Shown here piece by piece: positions 1-9,770 of a stretch of 64,000 nt of DNA. The stretch spans positions 2,511,937-2,575,936 of the forward strand of contig MU001494.1 of NCBI GenBank assembly GCA_010093485.1, written 5' to 3'. Position 1 is the first letter of the stretch, and the number at the start of each line of letters is the position of its first letter. Position numbers and translations under genes: made by a program. This DNA is from Karstenula rhodostoma CBS 690.94 (Eukaryota; Ascomycota; Dothideomycetes; Pleosporales; Didymosphaeriaceae). The notes under the pieces were generated by a model that was given only the letters and a program-made list of their open reading frames with translations, searched no databases and had not been told where the DNA came from.

Positions 1-265
1 TCTCTCTTTTTCATACACACACACACTCGTTTGGCGCAAGTATGGCGTTTCGTTGGCAAAGAGTGTGGATTGAGGTGGGTTTGGTAAGGGAAGAGGGCTT
101 TCTAGTGGCGAACTCGATGTTATGAAAGCCATCATGCCGGAATAACCATATCTCAAACGCTTCTCATGATCTGCAACACGTGGTATAATTAACAGTGGAA
201 TAACCAAAAACCCAGAGTGAAAGCAATGCAGTGCACCCTTCCCTACTCCAGACTCTCCACATGAG
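1..265. other. Intergenic, no gene seen
   Basis: There is a short pyrimidine- and CA-rich start, then ordinary mixed sequence downstream of the minus-strand DUF3074 gene. It would hold that gene's 3' UTR and terminator. I see no open frame or RNA gene. Confidence 0.5.
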
Positions 266-2329
266 TCACTCCGCTCCCTCTCGCCGATGCGCACTCTTCT
301 TACCCAAGCTGCTCCGCCTACTATCGTTACTACTCCGACTACTCGCCCTATTCCTCCCCTGAGTCCCCTCCAACTCCTCCCTCACCCGCTTCAAAATCTC
401 TATCCCCGTCTCGCTCTTCCCCAGATTCGCCACCAACGCCGTATTCTCTCTCTGCAGCTTGCCAATCTGCTCCTTCAATATCTCGAGCTCCTGCTCCGCC
501 AGTTCCGCCCGCTGTTTGCACTCATCGCGCTCGTGCTGCGCTTTCTGAAGGACCGTCTTATCGGCCTCTTTCTGCTGGCGCGCGAGCAGCTTCTTGGTCT
601 CGCGTTCGCGGCGGGCTTCGAGCTTCTGGACTTCCTTTGCGAATTTCTCTTCCTGCTTTCTTTTCTCCCTGGCATGCTTCTCGTTGGCTTTTTCGAGCTC
701 CTTCTCGGACTTTTGGGTTAGAAATTGGGTGTCCTGGTTCTGCTTGTTGCGCGCGGCGTCGAGTTTCTCCTTGAGTTTGGCCCGCTTCTCCTCGATCTTT
801 TGGAGTTCGCGGTTGTGCCGATCCTGCGGCCTTGTCGAGGATTTCGACAAGTCGCCTGAGGCGGTAGGGATAGAAGTGTCGGTCATGGTATCGGGAGCGG
901 TATTGTACTGTTCCGCAGAGGCGAAGGAATCGGCACTTGAAGAAATGGTTGCCGTGGAGCTTTGTGAGTCTGTCCTGTGGAGCGAGTTGATAGCATGAGA
1001 GATAGCTGGATCGGTTTGTTCGGACATAGTCGAGGCTTTTTCGTTCTGACCATCAAGCTTGCGCTGGGAAGGGTGACGTGTGGAGGCAGGGCGGTCTGCA
1101 ATGCTTGTACCGACTCCAGCTAGTATACCGTTGTTCTCTGCTATTGATAATCTTGAGTGATAGTCGAAACTTTGTCTTGGATGTTCTTCAGTGGTATCAG
1201 CCACCGTTGAAGGTTGTTCGTTTTCTTCCCGAGTGGGGAAATCGTCATTCGAGCATGCCCAGTCCAAGAATTTCCCAGCATCCTGAACGATACTCGCTGG
1301 CGTACTTCGCTCGACCATAAATCGTGGTATACCGCCGCCAGGGTCACTTCTCGTTATCATTATCCACTCGACGGGGTTTGTCTCCGGGTCATCGTCAGCT
1401 GCGTAATCTATCCTGTCGATTCTCTCGCCCTTTGCATCTGGCCCTTGTGATTCTGCAAAATCAATTGTGTGGTCTTTCGCCCTTGTTTCCTTCTGATCTT
1501 GTTTGTGAAGGTCGGATGTTGAGGCTGATGCATTCCGAGAATGCGCGAGGGGAATTTCGCGGATCATTTCGACGGATTCGTATTCACCGCGAACCATGCC
1601 AGCTCTCGATGGCGCACCCTCATGTGACACTGGTATTGAGACAACCATGTAGTGCCGTGGCATGACGTCACCGACTTTAGATGCGCTGCTGAGGCAGTTG
1701 GGCGAAGTGAGCAGAAGGGTCAAGAACTCGCGCGGGGCGGTCGGTCCAGGGAACTGTGCAGAGAGTTGGTAAACCTCCAGCTTCCCAATCCCTTCAACGT
1801 TGATGTCTTCCAAGCGTTGATCTCCACCAATGCCCCGCACATTGCCCTCTCCAGGCCCGCCTTGTACCTCTAGACTTGCTGGAAACTCGCGCATCATGGC
1901 TTTTTTCCACTTTGCAAACCCGAGCCCCTCATGCACGCTTGTCCTCGCAAACCACGCGCCGTGTCTATCGTGTCCCGCCATCTTGAACACACTGATGCCC
2001 GTTGCCGCCTCCTTTGCGCCCAATTTCACCGGCTTTCCCCATGCCTTGTGCAGCGCCTCCTGCTCTGGGTGTGGCGGCCTTCGTGCCTTCGATACCGTAA
2101 GTTCTGCTGCGGATCTTGCGCAATTCGCATCGCTGCGGGAGCGTTGCGACGACTCGTAGGGCGTGCCATTGGGCGGCGGTGGTACGGAATTCGCTATAAG
2201 CTCTGCCTTGGCGAAGATATCGGGGAGGAAGGTCTTCAGGTTATTTACAGGAATATCTGTGAAGTCCTTTGGCCGCAGGCACTCCAGCGCCTGATGCAAC
2301 TCTGTCATGTTTTGGCTGTGTGGAGGCAA
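266..2329 (-). CDS. DUF3074 (START-like) domain protein with C-terminal coiled coil
   Basis: This is a single-exon protein of 687 residues. The N-terminal half (roughly residues 60-350) has the layout of the fungal DUF3074 family, a START-like fold thought to bind lipids: a conserved HGAWFART segment near residue 125, APREFLTLLLTS near 200, and a closing IPRFMVERSTPASIVQDAGKFL stretch near 340. Residues 370-500 are low-complexity and Ser/Thr rich. Residues about 505-660 form a highly charged Lys/Glu coiled coil, which suggests self-association or scaffolding. The extreme C-terminus is Ser/Arg rich. The start is the first Met of the open frame; a second Met eight codons in (MTELHQALECL) is equally plausible. 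The lipid-binding role is inferred from the family fold and no ligand is known. Confidence 0.8.
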   Translation of the reverse strand: MPPHSQNMTELHQALECLRPKDFTDIPVNNLKTFLPDIFAKAELIANSVPPPPNGTPYESSQRSRSDANCARSAAELTVSKARRPPHPEQEALHKAWGKPVKLGAKEAATGISVFKMAGHDRHGAWFARTSVHEGLGFAKWKKAMMREFPASLEVQGGPGEGNVRGIGGDQRLEDINVEGIGKLEVYQLSAQFPGPTAPREFLTLLLTSPNCLSSASKVGDVMPRHYMVVSIPVSHEGAPSRAGMVRGEYESVEMIREIPLAHSRNASASTSDLHKQDQKETRAKDHTIDFAESQGPDAKGERIDRIDYAADDDPETNPVEWIMITRSDPGGGIPRFMVERSTPASIVQDAGKFLDWACSNDDFPTREENEQPSTVADTTEEHPRQSFDYHSRLSIAENNGILAGVGTSIADRPASTRHPSQRKLDGQNEKASTMSEQTDPAISHAINSLHRTDSQSSTATISSSADSFASAEQYNTAPDTMTDTSIPTASGDLSKSSTRPQDRHNRELQKIEEKRAKLKEKLDAARNKQNQDTQFLTQKSEKELEKANEKHAREKRKQEEKFAKEVQKLEARRERETKKLLARQQKEADKTVLQKAQHERDECKQRAELAEQELEILKEQIGKLQRENTALVANLGKSETGIEILKRVREELEGTQGRNRASSRSSNDSRRSSLGKKSAHRREGAE

Positions 2330-2991
2330 GAATGCGAAGCCAAAGGGTATGAGGAATTACACAAGTGTGGTTGCGGGTCGTTTCGGGGCTGCAGATCCAC
2401 TTGTAAATCTGGCAGTCTATCGATTCACGTAGACGTTGTGTTATGTGAAGCTGTTAGATGTACGAGGTTTCCGTGGCCTTCGGCGCCATGACATCCATTC
2501 ATCGGGCTCGCGGTTCCGGACTGGAATCGAAGGGTGAGTGCGGATAGATGAATAATCGCTCAGGAAAATAAGACGGCAGCATGAGTTACAGTGGAACGGA
2601 AGCACGAGGCCCACACGCGCAGGTCTATGTACATGATCGTTTGCTACACGGAACGTCATACCAAGGTATGCTGCCAAGCCAAGCAGGGCCTCCCGCAACA
2701 CCGTGGACGCCACACGTCGGCTTTGTGACTGAGCCGTGCCGACGGCTGAAAGACCCGCCGTTGGATATTCTTTGCGGACGATAGGCGGCGGTAATCATCA
2801 CTTTCGGACCAGGACGCAAGGCAGCTGCAGCTTGGAGTTTTGAACCTGCATATGCACAAATTGAAACTATGAGCGACCTACTCTAAGCTGGAACAACGAG
2901 AGGGGTATAAAGCCAAACGGCATGCCAAATGGTAACAGTAGCTACAGTGTCCTCGCAACGCTTTCTACATGACAAGGGGTATTTCCGCTAA
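2330..2991. other. Intergenic region between two minus-strand genes
   Basis: About 660 bp lies between the DUF3074 gene and the 3' end of the acyltransferase. Short open frames on both strands overlap one another and have no recognisable protein character. It should hold the DUF3074 promoter and the acyltransferase 3' UTR. Confidence 0.5.
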
Positions 2992-4886
2992 TCAAATATT
3001 TAGGCCACTGACAAAGGCCATCCCAACCTATTACACAAGAACATAAAGAGCGCACATCTGTCAAGTCAGCTTCGCCGGGCACTATCTGGGGTCCGTCACT
3101 CACCATCGCAAGTCCGAGGATCATCGAGCACCAGAAAAGGACGTTGTTTAGGAGGGTGCGACCCTTCACCCATTTGGATCGCTGCACCAGCACAATGGGC
3201 ATCTGGAGCATCATTGCGATAAAACCGTAGCCGCGGAATTTGCGTGTGATGCAACCCATGACCAGTTCATGGGCAAGTGCGCTGATGAAGAACGTTATTG
3301 TCGTCGCAAGCGGGCGCGACATGTGACCACGCGATGCTGAATAAACGTGTCGTCGGAAGAAGTGGTGCACCGGCTTATTCCATTCTCGCGAGAACTCCAG
3401 CCAGTCGCAACTGTTCCACCAATCTGCAAAGAATTGACGATCGGCGAATCCTGTGAGGCTTAGTGTGATGACCTAGGATCCAAGCATGTCACTTACGCGT
3501 AATCTCTGCAAAGGCACCCAATATGTATTCGAATATCACAAGGAATACAAGAAGGAATGCGACCATGAACGGAAACAGTAGTCGTCCTATCGTCTCCGAA
3601 AGGATCAAGGCAAATTCCGAACCACTGGTCGATGTTTGCAGAGCGATGGCAGATTCGTCCAGGACGGGTAGAATGAACTCTTCGGTCGTAATAGTCAGGA
3701 GGAAAATGCATCCGAACACAGCCAGCGTCTTGTAAAAGAGCTCCGACCAGCGAGTCGATGCCGTTCGAGGATACTCCAACTCATAACACAGGGTGGGGCA
3801 GAAAATGAAGTCGGTATAATTTGCCATAGTCAGATTGTCGGGATACGACATGCGCCCAAGAGGAGATGTCAGTTCAAGCGCAAGATCCTCCCGGAGATGC
3901 GCTAGTCGTTCCTTTTCGGAGTCATCATTGTTTTGGTGCGATGGAGATTGGGGGATCTCGTGAAGGTGTGTGCGCGACCCGGGATATCTATATGCTGCAG
4001 CCTTGGAGACGTTCTGAGGGTTGTCGAGATCGTAAAGCCGACGTCTAGTTTCGCTGAGATGGCCATTGTAGAACCTAGCTGTGTCAGTCGCATTTACCTG
4101 CATGCTACGCCTAAGGGACTCACGCATATGAATGCATCTTCATGAAGATTGCAAGCAGATGTAGGGTGAAGAAGACCTGGGCAGTCCAGCTCCAATCCCG
4201 GACGAAGGGGTAGGTGCACCAGAAAGCCAACCAGAAGACTTGATATATGCTCTGTATGGCCATGCCCAATTCGCTCCAGCGGAAGATGCTGTTGCTGTTC
4301 ATGAAGAACTTGTGCAAGGGGAGTGAGAGCGCAGTCGACACCACCATGAGTCCATCCATGACGGCTAGCTCATACACCTTCTCTCTGAACAGACCCCACT
4401 GTCTGATACTCAGGGGATAGCCCGTTTCCTTGTAATGGCGCAGCATCGCGGTTATGACCATGATGGCAAGTCCAATCCAGAAGAGCACGAAGAAGCCACG
4501 AAAGTCTCGGTAATCGCTCGACGGATCGAAATGCGATACTCGATCGACGTATTCTATCGTGGGAAAGATGCGCCGTCTTTGTTCGGCTCGAACCTGGCGG
4601 CGCGCGGACGAGGTTGCCTTGACTGACGGAGGAGCATTCTCGGGGATGGGCGTGGTTCGTCCACTGCGGCCGTCAGTACGCACATTCGCATTGCTTCTGG
4701 AGCTCTTTGTAGCGTGTCAACGCACCTGGATATACCTGACCCATTGCCCTCGATCTGACCGTGTGCACCTATTGCCTCATCGCTCAGACGTGGCCGTAGA
4801 AAGTCAATCCGCGTAGGTTTGCGCGCTCGTGGCTCGTGAACGTGCCCGTTCTGGGGTGTCGCGTCGATGGAAGATGATTCGGCCAT
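2992..4886 (-). CDS. ARE2: Sterol O-acyltransferase (ACAT/ARE type, MBOAT family)
   Basis: Esterifies sterols with acyl-CoA in the ER membrane for storage in lipid droplets. Rebuilt exons: 4886-4726, 4663-4124, 4074-3497, 3450-3104, 3027-2992 (introns 62, 49, 46 and 76 bp), giving 553 residues. Evidence: several hydrophobic segments; the acyl-CoA binding motif in the form FFADWWN directly after the third intron; the conserved EFSREWNKPVHHFFRRHVY block; and the catalytic histidine in ALAHELVMG. The N-terminal 100 residues are polar and proline rich, as in fungal ARE proteins. The last exon adds only eleven codons (ending SGLNI), replacing an alternative intron read-through tail. DGAT1 is the close relative, but the FYxDWWN context and length fit sterol acyltransferases better. 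The choice between ARE1 and ARE2 orthology is not resolved. Confidence 0.85.
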
Positions 4887-5575
4887 GATGAGAGGAAACG
4901 ACTCGGAATCAGATCATGGTGGAAGCGCAGGTGGAAATGCAGGTGGGCCTTGGATCGAGTTACTGATGCGTGGTGTCAGCCCAGCCGTCGGTGCTGATCA
5001 CTGCTCGGCTTCACGTCTGTGAATCCCGAGGGGGCGAGGTGCGTATTACATACAGTTGGTGAAAAATGGCAGGGGTTGTGTTGCAGAAAGCGGCTTCGCA
5101 GCCCGAAAAGGTAACGTGTATGAGATGACTGGATCCAGATCAGGGGATGTATAGACTGACAGTGCTGTGCAGCGGCGAATGCAGGCGTAAACACGATGGC
5201 AAGGTAAGCTAATGAAATAGGTACGAAGGTAGCAGGCCGGCGATGACGGAATGCTCGGAAAGGCAACGGAAGCCATGTGCCCCCCGATGTCCATCTACAT
5301 CACCTGGCCACGAGGGAGTGCGTCTAGCCGCTTCTGGCGCAGTGGCAAGGCTCGGCGGTCCGACGTTAGCCCGGGCTGCATTGCGGCTGCTGGTTTGGGA
5401 TGCAGTGCTGGTGCTCCGAATAATCAGCCACCATTGCAGCGTCCCGTTACTGCGGACTCCCTCGACCTTACGCCAGCCTATCCTGACGTTGGAGCAGCCC
5501 TCGCCCCAAGCTCCACCGCGCAGCAACTGGTGATTCTTGACAATCCGCCCGGGTGGGGTCCGCGAGACCACCGCA
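4887..5575. other. Divergent promoter region between acyltransferase and AP-1 gamma
   Basis: A 690-bp intergenic stretch lies between two divergently transcribed genes. It must hold both promoters. No TATA box stands out, and the overlapping short frames on both strands look random. Confidence 0.5.
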
Positions 5576-8316
5576 ATGACTTCGTGTATGCCTGCCCGCC
5601 ATGCCCCCGGTCTGGATTCGACGCTGAGATGTGACTAGTGAAGCAATTCATCCGCAATGTGCGCGCCGCAAAGACCATCGCCGATGAGCGGGCTGTGGTC
5701 CAGAAGGAGAGCGCCGCCATCAGGGCAAGCTTTAGGGAGGAAAGCCACGATTCAGGCGTGAGGTGCGTACCGCCCACGTCTTAGTCGAGGGGACACCTGC
5801 TCACCACAACCCAGGCGAAACAATGTCGCGAAGCTCTTGTACCTCTTCACATTGGGCGAGCGCACACATTTCGGGCAGATAGAATGTCTGAAGCTGCTGG
5901 CATCCCCCCGTTTCGCCGACAAGCGGCTGGGCTATCTAGGCACCATGCTGCTGCTGGATGAGAACCAAGAAGTCTTGACGCTCGTGACAAACTCGCTCCA
6001 GAAGTACGTTGCGCAGTCTTGCGTCTTGATCATCATCACTGACGCTTGCCTAGCGACTTGAACCATCCAAACCAGTACGTTGTCGGCCTCGCACTGTGCA
6101 CCCTCGGAAACATTGCTTCTGTCGAGATGGCGCGAGACCTGTTCCCCCAAGTCGAGACCATCCTTTCCAGCGCGAACCCATATATTCGGCGGAAAGCCGC
6201 CATCTGCGCCATGAGGATATGCCGCAAGGTGCCCGAGCTGCAGGAACACTTCTTGGAGAAGGCAAAGCTTCTGCTTCAAGACCGGAACCATGGCGTCTTG
6301 ATCTGCGGTCTGAACTTTGTCATAAGCCTTTGTGAAGCAGACGAAGCCGAAGACGATGAGAACGGCATCAGGGAGATATTCCGCCCGGTAGTGCCGAGTA
6401 TGGTCAAGATCTTGAAAGGCTTGTCGGCGTCTGGATATGCCCCGGAGCACGACGTGCAGGGCATTACGGATCCATTCTTACAATGCAAGATTCTGGAACT
6501 GCTCCGTGTCCTAGGCCGAGGCGACAGCGGGGTCAGCGAGCAAATCAACGATATCCTAGCACAGGTCGCAACCAACACCGAATCGTCTAAGAACGTTGGA
6601 AATTCGATCTTGTATGAAGCTGTGCTTACGATTCTGGACATCGAAGCCGACTCTGGCCTCCGCGTGCTCGGCGTCAATATCCTGGGCAAATTCCTGTCTA
6701 ACCGGGACAATAATATTCGATACGTTGCTCTTAATACTCTCATCAAGGTCGTTGCTGTGGAACCAAATGCCGTGCAGCGTCACCGGAACACGATCCTCGA
6801 CTGTTTGCGAGACCCCGATATTTCCATCCGGAGGAGAGCTTTGGACCTCAGTTTCACGCTAATCAACGAAAGCAACGTTCGGGTTTTGATTCGTGAGCTT
6901 CTTGCGTTTTTGGAAGTTGCCGATAACGAGTTCAAGCCTGTGATGACAAGTCAGATCGGCATTGCAGCCGATCGTTTCGCCCCCAACAAGAGATGGCACG
7001 TCGACACAATGCTGCGTGTGCTGAAACTTGCTGGCAACTATGTGAAGGAGCAGATACTCTCATCTTTTGTCCGCCTCATTGCGACGACACCGGATCTCCA
7101 AACATATTCTGTTCAAAAGCTTTACGCCGCACTGAAAGACGACATTACGCAGGAGGGTCTGACCCTCGCAGGTGCATGGGTCATCGGCGAATATGGCGAT
7201 GCCTTATTAAGAGGTGGACAGTACGAAGAGGAAGAGCTTGTTAAAGAGGTCAAACAGAGTGATATCGTGGATCTTTTTGAAACAATACTGAGCAGCAGCT
7301 ATGCCGGACTCATCTCTACCCAGTACATCGTGACAGCAGCGATAAAGCTCACGACCCGACTGAACGAGCCTGCCCAGGTTGAGCGATTGAGGAGGCTACT
7401 GCAAAGATTTGGCACTAACCTGGATATTGAGATCCAGCAACGTGCTGTCGAGTATCTCAACCTTTTCGGTGTCGACCAGATCCGGAGAGGTGTACTCGAA
7501 AAGATGCCCCCACCTGAGATTCGTGAGGAGCAACGAGTGCTTGGAGAGGCGACCAAGAAACGCCAATCGAAGGTTCTGAAAAAGAAGCCGGCTCAGGCTG
7601 CAACCGAAGATCTTCTCCTCGATCTCATGGGTGATTCTGGAGCGCCTGGGGACGCCAACGGTAACATTAACGGGTCGCAAGCTCAAAGCACCGACCTGCT
7701 TGCAGATATACTTGGCGGAGGCGGCCCATCCACTTCGTCTCCTGGCCCTCAGACAACCTCGCCACCTCCTTCTAATGTCGCTAACATCATGGACCTTTTC
7801 AATTCGGGCCCTTCAAGTTCTCCAGCGCCTGCACAATCACGACCGCCACCCGCATCATCTTCAATAGACATCCTTGGTGGCATGTCGTCTCCACCGCCAC
7901 AAACCTCAACGCCTGCCGCATCAGGACCACCAGCACATACTGCCTACAACAAGAACGACCTTCACGTAACTTTCCAGTTGAAGCGCGACGCGACTGCTGT
8001 TCAGCTGCTTGCTCGTTTCCGCAACGTGGGCAACTTCAGCCATCTATCTGGAGTTAGCTTACAGGCTGCCGTGCCCAAGAGCCAGAAGCTCCAATTACAA
8101 CCTATCAGCTCGGGTGAACTGGATGCTGGCCAGGAAGCTACACAGCAGATGAGGGTGACCGCTGTCAATGGGGTAAGTTTCACGCCTTCAAATTTGATAT
8201 CATCACTAACGGCCTCATAGACAGCACCTGCACGGTTACGATTGAGGCTGAAGATCGCATATTCAACTGGTGGTGCGCCGGTAACGGAGCAAGTGGATTG
8301 GTCTGAGCCAACGTAG
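5576..8316 (+). CDS. APL4: AP-1 complex subunit gamma (gamma-adaptin)
   Basis: Large subunit of the clathrin adaptor AP-1, which sorts cargo between the trans-Golgi network and endosomes. Exons: 5576-5585, 5639-5762, 5815-6003, 6054-8172, 8221-8316; 845 residues. The first exon is only 10 nt (MTS plus one base) and is supported by a GTATGC donor and by restoring the family N-terminus [20 protein letters not shown]. Residues 1-590 form the HEAT/ARM adaptin trunk, for example [16 protein letters not shown] and [21 protein letters not shown] Ser/Pro-rich hinge follows (about 610-715) with clathrin-box-like acidic and hydrophobic pieces such as DLLADILGG. The C-terminal gamma-ear begins near [12 protein letters not shown]. 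It lies tail-to-head with the ABM-fold gene downstream. Identity is clear; only the 10-nt exon needs transcript proof. Confidence 0.95.
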
Positions 8317-8911
8317 GCGCGAGTACCCGACTGATGAAACTGTTCGCAAAGTAGGATATTAGGTATAGAGTAAATACCATTTCATCCAGCGATCAAATAT
8401 ACCTCTGGAAAAATTATTATTTGTTGCTATCGTGCATGTCCTTCCACTTTTGCCATGCTATATGAGGAGCGATCTGTGTTTTGCCGTGGCTTGCAAAAGC
8501 GCGCGAAGTATCACATTTGATGTGAGGAGCGATGTTCTTGAACTTTAATCGACTGTAAACTGTATGGTCTCTCTACAGCCATACACGGGGCGAAAAGCCC
8601 TTAACACGTGCCAATGTTCGTAATCCACCATCACTCGTACCGACTCTCAGGCCAAGTTGTACTGTACACGGCCTCCCCTCGAGGTCTTTGAACATTTGAT
8701 TGTAATGCGTCGGCCAGCATGGCTCGCTACGTTTTGAAAAGGACATGGCAAAGGTCACAAACAAGGCATAATGAGTCATAATGTGTCACCCACGCACGAG
8801 CCGTAGCTACGCTTACTCCTACCTCGCAATATTTCTATGAAACGGTGGCTTGCCGCGACCACAAATAAGCTAACTCACCCAATCGAATCAAAATTACAAA
8901 ACCACCACAAA
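8317..8911. other. Intergenic, promoter of the ABM-fold gene
   Basis: About 600 bp of mixed sequence with no convincing gene. The AP-1 gamma terminator and the promoter of the small gene at 8912 must lie here. An in-frame ATG at 8837 would lengthen that gene by 25 residues but gives an unconserved-looking extension. Confidence 0.45.
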
Positions 8912-9353
8912 ATGTCCTACGACAGCGAAACAAGCCCCCAGTTCCCGCCCATCCCGGACGACGAGTTCTGCGTCTACGGCACCGTCCGTCATCCCCCTAC
9001 CCTCCTTCCACCCCCTTCACCTAACCACCCACACACAGGTATACGCCCACGCCAAAAGAGCAGACGATCTAGAAAAAATCTATGCCGAGACTACACGGCT
9101 AGCGCAGTTTGAGAAGGGGGTTGTGTACTATTGCCTAGGCAGGGATAGTAAGGACCCATCGGTGTTTTACTTTTTTGAAAGGTACAGGGGGAAGGAAGCG
9201 TTTGAGGGGCATAATAGGCAGTCGGTGGTGCAGAAGCTGTTGAAGGATAAAATATTTAAGAGGGTGACGGCGAGCTTTGTTAAACCGATTTTGGCGGGGG
9301 TGGAGGGTGGAACAGATGGTGTTTGGGGAGCGTTGGAGGGGAAGCCGCACTAG
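8912..9353 (+). CDS. Small ABM-type dimeric alpha-beta barrel protein
   Basis: Two exons, 8912-8983 and 9039-9353, give 128 residues; the 55-bp intron has a GTCCGT donor and a CACACAG acceptor. The protein begins MSYDSETSPQFPPIPDDEF. After the intron it shows the pattern of antibiotic-biosynthesis monooxygenase (ABM, YgiN-like) folds: a first beta strand VYGTVYAHA, helix RADDLEKIYAETTRLAQFE, strand GVVYYCLGRDS, then PSVFYFFERYRGKEAFEGHNRQ, and a final strand with KPILAGVEG. These proteins are often small cofactor-free oxygenases or unknown stress proteins; no substrate can be named. Start chosen at 8912 because it precedes the first folded-looking segment. Confidence 0.7.
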
Positions 9354-9770
9354 GTTTATGCTGCTCCTATGAATGTGATGTTTATCCAAAGAATATGGGC
9401 CCCATTTGGTTCGCTTTGACTCTGTGACTTTGATAAAGCAGTGGTGCGCCTTGATGGTCGTGTTGAAGTGTCATTTGAGGTATGGACTTGGTCCAATTGC
9501 TTTAGTTTCGCTACATCTGATCGATGGAAAGTTGGCGGCCACGACGAAAGAAACCATTGCAAGGAGATTCAAGAATGTGTTACTGGTTTGTTGACATTGA
9601 GACTCGGTTACGGCCCCATGCAGCAAGAGCTGTTCTTATGTACCTACTGCTTTGAGCTAGCGCGCTGTTGTGCCCCCTTGCCTGACCTATTTATACCCGC
9701 AGGTATCAACATCCCTACGAGCGTGGTTTTGCTGGATATCTCAACGTCAGACACTCCTGTGATAGTGACG
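9354..9770. other. Intergenic, promoter of the ABC transporter
   Basis: About 420 bp between the ABM-fold gene and the ABC transporter start. An open frame runs in phase from 9441 into the transporter, but the upstream part has no conserved character and the ATG at 9771 opens a typical ABCC N-terminus. A CCTATTTATACCCGC stretch about 90 bp before this ATG may be a TATA-like element. Confidence 0.4.

Noticed and set aside
3108..3110. Unspliced 3' end of the sterol acyltransferase (stop at 2942)
   Set aside because: The frame after GLAMV turns polar and cysteine rich, unlike the family; the GTGAGT donor with an AATAG acceptor gives a better C-terminus.
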